A stretch of 15,589 bases of DNA from Desulfovibrionaceae bacterium (GTDB lineage: Bacteria; Desulfobacterota; Desulfovibrionia; Desulfovibrionales; Desulfovibrionaceae), in contig JAGADT010000167.1 of the NCBI GenBank assembly GCA_017613475.1, forward strand, positions 1 through 15,589. Reading direction: 5' to 3'. The notes beneath the pieces were generated by a model. It was given only the letters and a program-made list of their open reading frames with translations. It was not told the DNA's origin and did not search any database. Below are positions 1 through 7,368 of the stretch, one piece after another (the stretch's first letter is position 1; the number at the start of each line of letters is the position of its first letter). A program made the translations under genes and the position numbers.

Positions 1-8
1 GCCCAAAC

Positions 9-50
9 TGTCAAGCACTTTTTTTGAAATTTTTGATTTTTATTTGCGCG
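9..50 (-). promoter_or_regulatory. Probable promoter -35 box with A-rich upstream element, reading out of the window
   Basis: Read on the minus strand, a perfect TTGACA lies at 14 to 9. It is preceded by A-rich tracts at about 20-45, which resemble an UP element. The matching -10 box would fall beyond base 1, so it cannot be seen. The arrangement suggests a strong sigma70 promoter for a divergent gene to the left. The downstream half is missing, so the call is tentative. Confidence 0.4.
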
Positions 51-175
51 GATTTTCTGAAAAGCCTGGAAGACGATCCGCTGCTGCTACTTATCCATTT
101 GATATTGCATGACTTTTTTCAAAAAGCTGGCGGCACGGCCGCTTACAAATCCCCATGATGCGCTTCTTTATAAGA

Positions 176-204
176 TTGCCCCAAAAAGAATCGTTTGTTA
201 TGCT
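176..204 (+). promoter_or_regulatory. Candidate sigma70 promoter for the GAF-thyX genes
   Basis: A TTGCCC box (176-181) and a TATGCT box (199-204) are separated by 17 bases. Each matches four of six consensus positions. Transcription would begin near 211 and leave a leader of about 124 bases before the GTG at 335. No better pair was found in this gap by eye. The call is by motif only. Confidence 0.3.
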
Positions 205-334
205 TTGACGTTGCCATTGGCATTCCCGCCTCCATGGCGGACTTCCTGCCCGCTCCGCCGGCTCTGGCGAGATTGCACCTCAGGCAGGCAGAATTGCCGG
301 CAAAAATTCTATTATTGAGACAAAGGGGCTTCCT
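205..334 (+). other. GC-rich leader with inverted repeats, no gene
   Basis: The gap before the first gene holds several inverted repeats. These are CCGCC/GGCGG (226-230 with 236-240), CCTGCC/GGCAGG (245-250 with 283-288) enclosing CGCC/GGCG (256-259 with 266-269), and a perfect 10-base palindrome TTGCCGGCAA at 294-303. Short reading frames cross the gap but lack convincing start signals. The whole of 1-334 is therefore treated as non-coding. The repeats could form a structured leader or be chance in GC-rich DNA. Confidence 0.35.
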
Positions 335-1366
335 GTGAACGAGTATTCCAGCAATGACCGGCTTCTTTCCGTGGTCTGCGACACCCTGGGCGTCCATAGC
401 GCTCTCCTCTTCCTTCCTGATGAAGACGGCGCCTATGTTGCCGCGGCCGCCTGCACGGCGAAGCCTTCCCCGATACAGGCATCCATTGCTCCGGGCAGAG
501 GGCTTGTCGGATGGATCCTGCGCAACCGCCAGCCCCTCATCCTCAACTCCTTCGACGCCAGGCTGAGCACCCTGGGCTATTATGAATATGAAATGGAGGA
601 GTCCATCACCGCCTTCATGGGCGTGCCCCTCACCAACGGCGGCGTGCTCTGCGTGGATGCCACGGCTGACGACCGCAATTTCAGCACCCGCGACCAGCAG
701 CTGCTCCAGCGCTTTGCCTCCCTGGTTGAAGACCAGAGCGAAAAGCTGGATGAGGAGCAGAACAACGCCTCCATCCGCCGCTACTTTGAAACGATAGAGA
801 AAATCCAGGCGCTCAGGGAGGAATCGCTGCCATGGCGCGGCTACCTCCAGCAGATGCTGAAGCTGCTGCTGGAATCCACGGACTACGATTACGCAGCGCT
901 GGCCATGCGCCCTGAAGACGCCCAGTTCTTCGTGATCGAAGCCGAGTCCGAACCCTTCCTGCTTGCGGAAGACGCGCCGGAAACCTTCCCGCTGGGGTCA
1001 GGGCTTGTAGGCTGGGTCTTTACCGAAGAGCTCCCCATTTTCGCCGACGGCATTGAGACCGGCGCCGGGCCCCTCTTTGGCAAGCTTCCGCAGGACCCCA
1101 TGTTCAAGCGCGCCATCTGCCTGCCTGTTGTGCATTCCAGGACTGTGTGCGGGGCGCTGATCCTGGCCAGCCAGGAGGCCCAGCCCATTCCTGACGGGCT
1201 CCGCTCCTTTGCCACCATGGCGGCGCGCGAACTCGGCTCCTACCTTGAAACGCTCTATCTGCGGCACCGCGTGCAGTCCATGCTGCCCCGCGCCCAAATG
1301 TACTTCAACAACGCGCCGCATGATCCTGATGAAGCAAACGAGACGGACGAAGAGCAGGAGATCTAG
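335..1366 (+). CDS. Tandem GAF-domain protein, putative sensor
   Basis: This 343-residue soluble protein appears to have two GAF domains and no recognisable output domain. The first spans roughly residues 8-135 and the second roughly 170-315. An internal echo supports the duplication: GRGLVGWILR at 54-63 and GSGLVGWVFT at 221-230. A charged, probably helical linker (about 133-170) joins them, and the C-terminal tail is acidic. GAF domains bind small molecules such as cyclic nucleotides or tetrapyrroles, or sense redox state; the ligand here is unknown. The start is a GTG with AAAGGGG six bases upstream. The gene ends five bases before thyX, so co-transcription and perhaps translational coupling are likely. 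A partner protein would be needed for output. The domain call is confident, the role is not. Confidence 0.8.
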   Translation: MNEYSSNDRLLSVVCDTLGVHSALLFLPDEDGAYVAAAACTAKPSPIQASIAPGRGLVGWILRNRQPLILNSFDARLSTLGYYEYEMEESITAFMGVPLTNGGVLCVDATADDRNFSTRDQQLLQRFASLVEDQSEKLDEEQNNASIRRYFETIEKIQALREESLPWRGYLQQMLKLLLESTDYDYAALAMRPEDAQFFVIEAESEPFLLAEDAPETFPLGSGLVGWVFTEELPIFADGIETGAGPLFGKLPQDPMFKRAICLPVVHSRTVCGALILASQEAQPIPDGLRSFATMAARELGSYLETLYLRHRVQSMLPRAQMYFNNAPHDPDEANETDEEQEI

Positions 1367-1371
1367 CAGAC

Positions 1372-2091
1372 ATGCCGGAAACAAGTGTTTCTGTCACGCT
1401 CCTTGCGCATACGCCTGACCCGCTGGCCCTTGTGTACGCCGCGTTCCGCCAGTGCTACTTTGCGGGAAGCGTCGCGGACATGTGGCCCCGCCTGCTCAAA
1501 GGCGAAATTTCCCGGCAGAAGCAGGCGGAGCTTGTGGACCGCGTCATGGCCTCCGGGCACACGAGCCCCATCGAGCACGTCTCCTTCACCTTTGCCCTTT
1601 CAGGCGTTTCCCGCGCGCTGACGCACCAGCTTGTGCGGCACCGCATCGCCTCCTATTCCCAGCAAAGCCAGCGCTATGTGGACGCCACTGACTTTGACTA
1701 CGTCATCCCTCCCAAAATCGCGGCAAACCCCGAAGCCAAAAAGCTTTTTACCGCGTGCATGGCCCAGGTCGGCGAAGCATACACTGCCTTAAAGCAGCTC
1801 CTGGAAGAAGGGGGCAGCGCCAAGGAAGACGCGCGTTTTGTGCTCCCACAGGCGGCGGCCAGCCGCATTGTCGTGACCATGAACTGCCGTTCGCTCCTCA
1901 ATTTTTTCGAGCACCGCACCTGCATGCGCGCCCAATGGGAAATCAGGGACGCCGCAGGCAAAATGCTCGCCATCTGCCGCGATGTCCTGCCGGAAATCTT
2001 TACGGCAGCCGGCCCCCGCTGCGAACGCCTGGGCTACTGCCCCGAAGGCTCGTTCAGCTGCGGGCGCTTCCCCGCCAGGGACGCCGGATAA
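1372..2091 (+). CDS. thyX: FAD-dependent thymidylate synthase ThyX
   Basis: ThyX makes dTMP from dUMP using methylenetetrahydrofolate, with FAD and NADPH as reductant, so no dihydrofolate is produced. The ThyX signature is present: RHRIASYSQQSQRY at residues 89-102, matching RHRxxSxxxxSxR. GHTSPIEHVSFTF (62-74) and the NCRSLLNFFEHR block (171-182) followed by AQWEIR (187-192) also fit the family. The length of 239 residues is normal. Three cysteines (217, 223, 230) sit near the C-terminus in a CPEG...CGR context that I associate with anaerobe ThyX proteins. A GGAG (1357-1360) lies inside the end of the GAF gene. No thyA is visible here. The sequence looks intact. Confidence 0.96.
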   Translation: MPETSVSVTLLAHTPDPLALVYAAFRQCYFAGSVADMWPRLLKGEISRQKQAELVDRVMASGHTSPIEHVSFTFALSGVSRALTHQLVRHRIASYSQQSQRYVDATDFDYVIPPKIAANPEAKKLFTACMAQVGEAYTALKQLLEEGGSAKEDARFVLPQAAASRIVVTMNCRSLLNFFEHRTCMRAQWEIRDAAGKMLAICRDVLPEIFTAAGPRCERLGYCPEGSFSCGRFPARDAG

Positions 2092-2152
2092 GCCGCGCGC
2101 CCAACTCCACCGCCCCGCTGCGGATTCCGCCCGGGCCTAAAAGGAACGCTTG

Positions 2153-3055
2153 ATGAGAATCGCCATTACCCCCCACTCATTCGCGCGGTACAGCAAACAG
2201 CCCCTGCGCATGCTTGAGGAAATGGACGTAGGCTATGTCCTTAATGACAAGGGCCGCCGTCTCACCGAAGACGAAACCATAGACCTCCTGGAAGGCTGCA
2301 CCGGGCTCATCGCCGGCAGCGGGCCTGTTACCCGGCGGCTGATGGAAATGCGGCCGGGGCTCAAGGCCATTTCGCGCTGCGGCCCCACGCTGGAAAACAT
2401 CGACACGGAATTTGCCGCGCAGAAGCAGATCAAGGTCACCATTGCGCCCATCGGGCACGGCACGGCCGTTGCGGAGCTGGCAGTCTCGCTGATGATCTGC
2501 CTGCTCAGGAATATCAACTCCATGGACAGGGCCATGCGGGAAGGCGTCTGGAAAAAGCGCATGGGCTGGCTGCTCCAGAACAAGAAAGTTGGCATCGTTG
2601 GCTTTGGCACCACGGGGCACACCGTTATGAAGCTGCTGGCGCCCTTCCATGCCAAAGTCGCCTACAACGACCCCTTTGTAGACGACCCCATCCCCCAAAA
2701 AATGGAGCTGGATGAGCTGCTGGAATGGGCAGACATCGTAACCCTCCACTGCCCCCGCGTTGAAGGCGGCTACCTGCTGGACGCGGGCAAGCTGGCCAGG
2801 ATGAAGCCCGGCAGCCTCCTGCTCAACCTGGCCAAGGGCGGGCTTGTGGATGAAGACGCCCTGAACGGGCTGCTCCTGGCAGGGCACCTTGCCGGCGCCG
2901 CGCTGGATGTTTTTGGCAGGGAACCGTACGAAGGGCCCCTCAGGGAAAGGGACAACATCATCCTCACCCCGCATATCGGCGCCCACACGCGGGAAGCCCG
3001 CGTCATTATGGAAATGGAAGCCGTGCGCAACATCCTCAACGCCCTTTCGGAGTAA
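2153..3055 (+). CDS. Diverged D-2-hydroxyacid dehydrogenase (SerA-like fold)
   Basis: This is a 300-residue NAD(P)-dependent oxidoreductase of the D-isomer-specific 2-hydroxyacid dehydrogenase family. The Rossmann motif is GFGTTG at 150-155. The catalytic Glu (E257 in DVFGREP) and His (H274 in TPHIG) are in place. The usual catalytic Arg in the NxxRG motif is Lys here (LNLAKGGLVDE, K228). The normal RxGxGxDNID segment reads RCGPTLENID (75-84). The protein is short and lacks the ACT or ASB extensions of many SerA enzymes. Substrate is unknown; 3-phosphoglycerate is possible but not shown. The ATG at 2153 follows AAAAGGA at good spacing; a TTG at 2150 is less likely. It lies seven bases before a HAD phosphatase gene. 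Confidence 0.85.
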   Translation: MRIAITPHSFARYSKQPLRMLEEMDVGYVLNDKGRRLTEDETIDLLEGCTGLIAGSGPVTRRLMEMRPGLKAISRCGPTLENIDTEFAAQKQIKVTIAPIGHGTAVAELAVSLMICLLRNINSMDRAMREGVWKKRMGWLLQNKKVGIVGFGTTGHTVMKLLAPFHAKVAYNDPFVDDPIPQKMELDELLEWADIVTLHCPRVEGGYLLDAGKLARMKPGSLLLNLAKGGLVDEDALNGLLLAGHLAGAALDVFGREPYEGPLRERDNIILTPHIGAHTREARVIMEMEAVRNILNALSE

Positions 3056-3061
3056 GCATAC

Positions 3062-3709
3062 ATGGCACTGAGCCTTTTGATGTTTGACTGCGACGGCGTG
3101 ATCCTGGAAGCCGTTGACGTCAAGGCGGAAGCCTTTGCCAGGCTGGGCGAACCCCTTGGGCCGGAAGCCGCAGACAGGATGCGCGTTTTCCATTACATGA
3201 ACGGCGGCGTCAACCGCCTGGAAAAATTCCGCTGGGTCTACCGCACCTTCTACGGCCGCGAGGCAACGGAGGCGGAACTTACGGACATGGCCAGGCGCTT
3301 TGCCGAGCTTGCCCTGGACGGAGTCCGCAAATCCGCGCTTGTCCCGGGCATTATGGACGTGCTCAGGCGCTGGCACGGCAGGGTGCCCATGGGCGTGTGC
3401 TCCGGCTCGCCGGAAGATGAGCTGCGCGGGCTGCTTGAACTCAGGGGGCTTGCCCGGTACTTCGATATCATCAGCGGCGCCCCGCCCTCCAAATCCATCC
3501 GCCTGCAGCGCATTGTGCAGGAAGCGAACATCGTTCCTGAAGACGCCGTCATGGTCGGGGACGCCTTCGCCGACCTGGACGCGGCCAAAGCCGCCGGCGC
3601 CAGGTTTTACGGAAGGGGGCCGCGCTTTGAAAACATCGGCTGCCCGTGGCACCATGACATGACCCGCCTCAACGACTGGCTGGAAACGCTCGCGCAGGAC
3701 AACGGGTAA
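3062..3709 (+). CDS. HAD-superfamily phosphatase
   Basis: This 215-residue protein has the four HAD motifs in order. Motif I is DCDGV, with nucleophile D9 and acid/base D11. Motif II is CSGSP with S114. Motif III has K144 in PPSKS. Motif IV is MVGDAFADLD with D167 and D171. A helical cap of about residues 15-90 places it in the phosphoglycolate phosphatase/beta-phosphoglucomutase-like subgroup. It probably hydrolyses a small phosphorylated metabolite. GGAG (3049-3052), overlapping the end of the upstream dehydrogenase, serves as the ribosome binding site. The tight spacing suggests the two act on one pathway, but the substrate cannot be read from sequence. Confidence 0.85.
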   Translation: MALSLLMFDCDGVILEAVDVKAEAFARLGEPLGPEAADRMRVFHYMNGGVNRLEKFRWVYRTFYGREATEAELTDMARRFAELALDGVRKSALVPGIMDVLRRWHGRVPMGVCSGSPEDELRGLLELRGLARYFDIISGAPPSKSIRLQRIVQEANIVPEDAVMVGDAFADLDAAKAAGARFYGRGPRFENIGCPWHHDMTRLNDWLETLAQDNG

Positions 3710-3710
3710 G

Positions 3711-3729
3711 GCAGCAGGCCACGTGCTGC
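3711..3729 (+). other. Small hairpin between phosphatase and helicase genes
   Basis: GCAGCA (3711-3716) pairs with TGCTGC (3724-3729) around a seven-base loop, directly after the phosphatase stop. There is no T tract, so it is not a convincing intrinsic terminator. It might stabilise mRNA ends or be chance. Confidence 0.25.
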
Positions 3730-3760
3730 GCCCTTCCGCCGGGATGCCCGGAGCCAAAGA

Positions 3761-5932
3761 ATGTTTGATTCCTCATCGCTCAATGAAGCCCAGCTCTCTG
3801 CCGTAACGGCTGGGGAAGGCCCGGTATTGGTCATCGCCGGCGCGGGGAGCGGAAAAACCCGCACCCTTGTCCACCGCCTTGCCTGGCTGGCTGACCAGGG
3901 GGTGCCGGCTGAAAGCATGCTCCTTTTGACCTTCACCCGCAAAGCCAGCCGCGAAATGCTCCAGCGGGCGCAGGACCTTCTGGGCTACAGCCTTGGCGGC
4001 GTGCAGGGCGGCACGTTCCACGGCTTCGCCTACAATATCCTCCGCCGCCGCCCCCCCCAGTGGGCAAAAGGGCCCGTCACCGTAACGGATGCCAGCGACT
4101 GCGCCGGCATCATCCATGAATGCCGCACTGCCCTGCACATCGGCAAAGGCGACCGCTCCTTCCCAAAATCGCAAAATATCCTCGCCTTCCTGAGCAAAGC
4201 CCGCAACAAGGAGCAGGATGTCTGCGACATCCTGCAGCACGACGCCCCGCACCTGCTGCCCTATGCCGATGACCTTTCCAGCCTGGGCAAGGCGTACACG
4301 GCCTACAAGCAAGACCACTCCCGGCTGGATTACGACGACCTGCTCTTTGAGCTGGAAGCCCTCCTGCACGGGGAAGAGGGCGACCTCCTCCGGGAACGCT
4401 TCCAAACCATCCTCGTGGATGAATACCAGGATACCAACAAGGTGCAGGCCCGTCTTGTCCGCCTTCTGGCAGGCGAGCGCCGGAACGTTATGGCCGTAGG
4501 CGACGACGCGCAGTCCATTTACGCCTTCCGCGGCGCGGACGTCCGCAATATCCTGGACTTCCCCTCCCAGTTCCCGGGGGCCGCGATCATCCGCCTTGAA
4601 GAAAACTACCGCTCGACACGCCCTGTCCTGGAGGTTGCCAACGCCGTGCTTGCCGGCGCCAGCGAAGGCTACGTGAAAAACCTGTATACCAGGCGTGAAG
4701 GCGGGGACCCTGTGCGGCTGCTGCGCCCCTTAAGCGACCTCTCCCAGGCAAAAATTGTTGCGCAGCGCATCAGCCAGCTCCTGGAAAGCTACAACGCCTC
4801 GGAAATCGCCGTGCTGTTCAGGGCCGGCTTCCATTCCTACCACCTGGAAGTGGAGCTGAGCCGGCAGAACATCCCTTTCCGCAAATACGGGGGGCTGAAA
4901 TATACGGAAGCCGCGCACATTAAGGATGTGCTCTCCTATGCCAGGCTGCTCATCAACCCCCTGGACCTCCCTTCCTTCCTGCGCGTTGCAGCGCTCTGCC
5001 CGGGCATCGGCCCCAAGACAGCGCAGCGCATCTACCTCGCCGCCAGCACGGGCAATACGGAACAGACAGACAAGCTGTGCGGCAAATACCCTGAGCTCAA
5101 AAAAGCCTTTTCCCTGCTGGCAGCCCTGCGCAGCGCCCCGGGATCGCCGCAGTCCGTTATGGAAACCATCATCGAGCACTACCAGCCGACGCTTGAAGAT
5201 GCCTACCCTGACGACTGGCCCCGCCGCCGGCAGGGGCTGGATGAGCTGGCGCATATCGCCTCTTCCTATAAGGAGCTGGATGCCTTTGTGGCTGACCTTT
5301 CCCTGGAGAACCCGGAGGAGGATGAGCATGAAGAGGAAGACAGCATCACCCTCTCCACCATCCACTCCGCCAAGGGGCTGGAATGGGATGCCGTCATCCT
5401 CCTGGACCTTGTGGAAGACAGGTTCCCCTCCCGGCACGCGGCCGCGCATCCTGAGGAATTTGAAGAAGAACGCCGCCTCATGTACGTGGCCTGCACCAGA
5501 GCCCGCCGCCAGCTGGACCTCTGCGCGCCGCGCACGCTCTACAGCAGGCAGGAGCGCAGCACCATCAACGCCGAGCAAAGCCCCTTCCTCAGGGAACTCA
5601 ACCCCAGCCAATACGAAGAATGGCTTGAGGGCTATGATGGAAGGCTCAGCCTGCGCGAAACGGATGCGCGCCTTGCCGCATGGCGGGCAGAGCCCGCGCC
5701 GTCCCCCGCCATGCCGGCATTCAGGCGGGCCAGGCAGGATGGGCAGCCGGCCCCGCAGGAAAAAAGCGCGGCAAAGGCTCCCGGCTATTGCGGCTACTGC
5801 CGCCACAAAATTTTTGGGCGGGGGAAAATTATCGAGCAGCTTCCGCCTGACAAATGCCGCGTGCATTTCCCCGGGCTGGGGCTCAAAGTCATCCTGACCC
5901 GCTTCCTGACCATGGAGGATCCCAAGGCATGA
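3761..5932 (+). CDS. UvrD/PcrA-type superfamily 1 DNA helicase
   Basis: This is a 3'-5' ATP-dependent DNA helicase of 723 residues, the usual UvrD/PcrA/Rep length. The family unwinds DNA in nucleotide excision and mismatch repair and clears stalled forks. The motifs are a Q-motif region (LNEAQLSAV, 7-15), Walker A AGAGSGKT (26-33), Ia (LLLTFTRKAS, 54-63), Ib GTFHGFA (84-90), DEYQD (220-224), GDDAQSIYAFRGAD (247-260), ENYRS (281-285), TIHSAKGLEWD (533-543) and RRLMYVACTRAR (571-582). The C-terminus (about 677-715) resembles the small Tudor-like UvrD/PcrA tail, here with C677 and C680 as CxxC. GGAG at 3750-3753 supports the ATG. The stop overlaps the nth start. UvrD, PcrA and Rep cannot be separated from sequence alone. 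Confidence 0.95.
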   Translation: MFDSSSLNEAQLSAVTAGEGPVLVIAGAGSGKTRTLVHRLAWLADQGVPAESMLLLTFTRKASREMLQRAQDLLGYSLGGVQGGTFHGFAYNILRRRPPQWAKGPVTVTDASDCAGIIHECRTALHIGKGDRSFPKSQNILAFLSKARNKEQDVCDILQHDAPHLLPYADDLSSLGKAYTAYKQDHSRLDYDDLLFELEALLHGEEGDLLRERFQTILVDEYQDTNKVQARLVRLLAGERRNVMAVGDDAQSIYAFRGADVRNILDFPSQFPGAAIIRLEENYRSTRPVLEVANAVLAGASEGYVKNLYTRREGGDPVRLLRPLSDLSQAKIVAQRISQLLESYNASEIAVLFRAGFHSYHLEVELSRQNIPFRKYGGLKYTEAAHIKDVLSYARLLINPLDLPSFLRVAALCPGIGPKTAQRIYLAASTGNTEQTDKLCGKYPELKKAFSLLAALRSAPGSPQSVMETIIEHYQPTLEDAYPDDWPRRRQGLDELAHIASSYKELDAFVADLSLENPEEDEHEEEDSITLSTIHSAKGLEWDAVILLDLVEDRFPSRHAAAHPEEFEEERRLMYVACTRARRQLDLCAPRTLYSRQERSTINAEQSPFLRELNPSQYEEWLEGYDGRLSLRETDARLAAWRAEPAPSPAMPAFRRARQDGQPAPQEKSAAKAPGYCGYCRHKIFGRGKIIEQLPPDKCRVHFPGLGLKVILTRFLTMEDPKA

Positions 5933-6603
5933 CGCCCCTTATTCCGGATGATGAGCAAAAAAAGCGTGCGGACCGCATCCTTGAGCTGCTCAAAAAGCGC
6001 TATCCCTCCATCCGCCCGCACCTTGCCGCCGGCAATGGCTGGGAACTGCTTGTGGCAACCGTCCTTGCCGCGCAGTGCACGGATGCCAGGGTCAACCTCG
6101 TAACGCCGGAGCTGTTCCGCCGCTGGCCGACGCCCGCAGCCCTGGCGCAGGCAGGGCAGGAAGAACTTGAAAGCGTCATCCATTCCACAGGATTTTACCA
6201 TAACAAGGCCGCCAACCTCATTGCCGCCGCAAAGCGCGTGAGCGAGGTGTATGGCGGCAGCGTGCCCCAAAGCCTCAGCGAGCTTGTCACCCTGCCTGGG
6301 GTGGCACGGAAAACCGCGAATGTCGTGCTCTGGGGGGCCTTTGGCATCAACGAAGGGCTGGCTGTGGATACCCATGTCGGGCGCATCGCGCGCCGCCTTG
6401 GGTTGACAGGCAGCACCGACCCCGTCCGCGTTGAAAAGGATCTCATGCGCCTTTTCCCGCAGGAAGAATGGGGCGGCATCAACCACCGCCTGGTCTGGTT
6501 CGGGCGCGAAATCTGCCCGGCCCGCAGCCCTCATTGCAGCTGCTGCGAAATGGCGGTATTTTGCCCTTCCGCACCACAAAACAACGAGGATTCCTCATGC
6601 TGA
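5929..6603 (+). CDS. nth: Endonuclease III, DNA glycosylase/AP lyase
   Basis: Nth removes oxidised pyrimidines and cleaves abasic sites in base excision repair. The 224-residue protein has the helix-hairpin-helix LPGVARKTANVVL (122-134) with catalytic K128, and D147 in VDTHVGR. The C-terminal 4Fe-4S ligands are complete: C196, C203, C206 and C212 in the family spacing C-x6-C-x2-C-x5-C. The ATG at 5929 shares ATGA with the helicase stop and follows GGAGG by a suitable distance. The frame stays open upstream, but an earlier start would overlap the helicase further and lacks such a site. The gene end overlaps lolA by seven bases. Pairing with a repair helicase fits a DNA repair unit. Confidence 0.96.
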   Translation: MTPLIPDDEQKKRADRILELLKKRYPSIRPHLAAGNGWELLVATVLAAQCTDARVNLVTPELFRRWPTPAALAQAGQEELESVIHSTGFYHNKAANLIAAAKRVSEVYGGSVPQSLSELVTLPGVARKTANVVLWGAFGINEGLAVDTHVGRIARRLGLTGSTDPVRVEKDLMRLFPQEEWGGINHRLVWFGREICPARSPHCSCCEMAVFCPSAPQNNEDSSC

Positions 6604-7244
6604 AAAAAATACTCCTTTCGCTTCTCATCTGCCTGATGTCCGCCTCAGGAGGCTTTGCGGCCGACCCCCTGATTGCGGAGATCCAAAGCACCTATGAAAA
6701 AATGAAGACCTTCACCGGCTCCTTCACGCAGGAACTGAAACACCGCGAAACAGGCTCCACCGAACGGCGCACAGGCACGCTCATTTTCAAAAAGCCGCTC
6801 AGCGTCCGCTGGGAAACCGTTTCCCCCTTCCCTGAACTGCTTGTGATCAACAGCAATGAGGTGTGGGACTACCTGCCTGATGAAGAGCTGGCCTACCGCC
6901 ACAACCGCAATGTCGTGCACGGCTCAAAATCCATTATCCAGGTCGTCACCGGGCAGTCGCGGCTGGACAAGGATTTTGACGTGGAACGCGAGGCCGATCA
7001 AAACGGCCTTGCCGTCCTCCGCCTTTATCCAAAGGAACCTTCCACGCAGCTGGTTGAAGCGCTGCTCATTGTGGACCCTGCCACAAAGCTGCTGCGCAGC
7101 GCGGAAACCGTTGACTTTTACGGCAACATCAACCGCATCACCTTTTCGCGGCTGACGCCAAACGCCCCCGCGCCCGCAGAGTCCTTTACCTTCACGCCGC
7201 CAAAGGGCGTGACGATTGAAGACCGCCGGAAAGACAGCAAGTAG
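6597..7244 (+). CDS. lolA: Outer-membrane lipoprotein carrier LolA
   Basis: LolA takes mature lipoproteins from the inner-membrane LolCDE complex across the periplasm to the outer membrane, so its presence implies a Gram-negative envelope. The 215-residue product begins with a typical signal peptide (KK then a hydrophobic core, residues 2-21), with likely cleavage after A21 (GFA/AD). There is no lipobox cysteine. The mature part has family features: repeated beta strands, GSFTQ near the start, a RTGTLIFKKPLSVRWE strand pair, and a WDYLPDE segment. GAGGA lies six bases before the ATG at 6597, inside nth. A hairpin follows about 40 bases after the stop. The link to repair genes is probably operon position only. 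Confidence 0.9.
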   Translation: MLKKILLSLLICLMSASGGFAADPLIAEIQSTYEKMKTFTGSFTQELKHRETGSTERRTGTLIFKKPLSVRWETVSPFPELLVINSNEVWDYLPDEELAYRHNRNVVHGSKSIIQVVTGQSRLDKDFDVEREADQNGLAVLRLYPKEPSTQLVEALLIVDPATKLLRSAETVDFYGNINRITFSRLTPNAPAPAESFTFTPPKGVTIEDRRKDSK

Positions 7245-7282
7245 CCCTCTTTCCCATTTGCCCGTTTCAGCACATCCAATGC

Positions 7283-7322
7283 GGAGAGCCTGGAATCCTC
7301 CCGATTCAGGCTCTCCCCTTTC
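7283..7322 (+). terminator. Probable intrinsic terminator after lolA
   Basis: The left arm at 7283-7297 (GGAGAGCCTGGAATC) pairs with 7303-7316 (GATTCAGGCTCTCC) with one bulged G and a five-base loop. The arm is long and GC-rich, but the tail is only CCTTTC, so termination may be partial. It lies between lolA and the glycosyltransferase gene in the expected place. Confidence 0.6.
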
Positions 7323-7325
7323 AAT

Positions 7326-7338
7326 AATCCCAGGGATT
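7326..7338. promoter_or_regulatory. Palindrome in the glycosyltransferase leader
   Basis: AATCCC and GGGATT flank a single A, forming a 13-base odd palindrome about 30 bases before the GT2 start. It could be a protein binding site, or it may be chance. No regulator is encoded nearby to support it. Confidence 0.2.
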
Positions 7339-7368
7339 GGAAAATATACCTACCCAGGCAGGCTTTGC

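Noticed and set aside
109..397. Short open frames in the leader on both strands (109-318 plus, 143-397 minus)
   Set aside because: No convincing ribosome binding site or protein-like pattern; the minus frame runs into the GAF gene.
2177..3757. A 526-codon open frame on the minus strand
   Set aside because: It lies antisense to the dehydrogenase and phosphatase, both with clear motifs. Its product is rich in Gly, His, Pro and Arg, has no domain, and is typical of shadow frames in GC-rich DNA.
4730..5866. A 378-codon open frame on the minus strand
   Set aside because: Antisense to the helicase, whose motifs are intact across the region; composition is that of a shadow frame.
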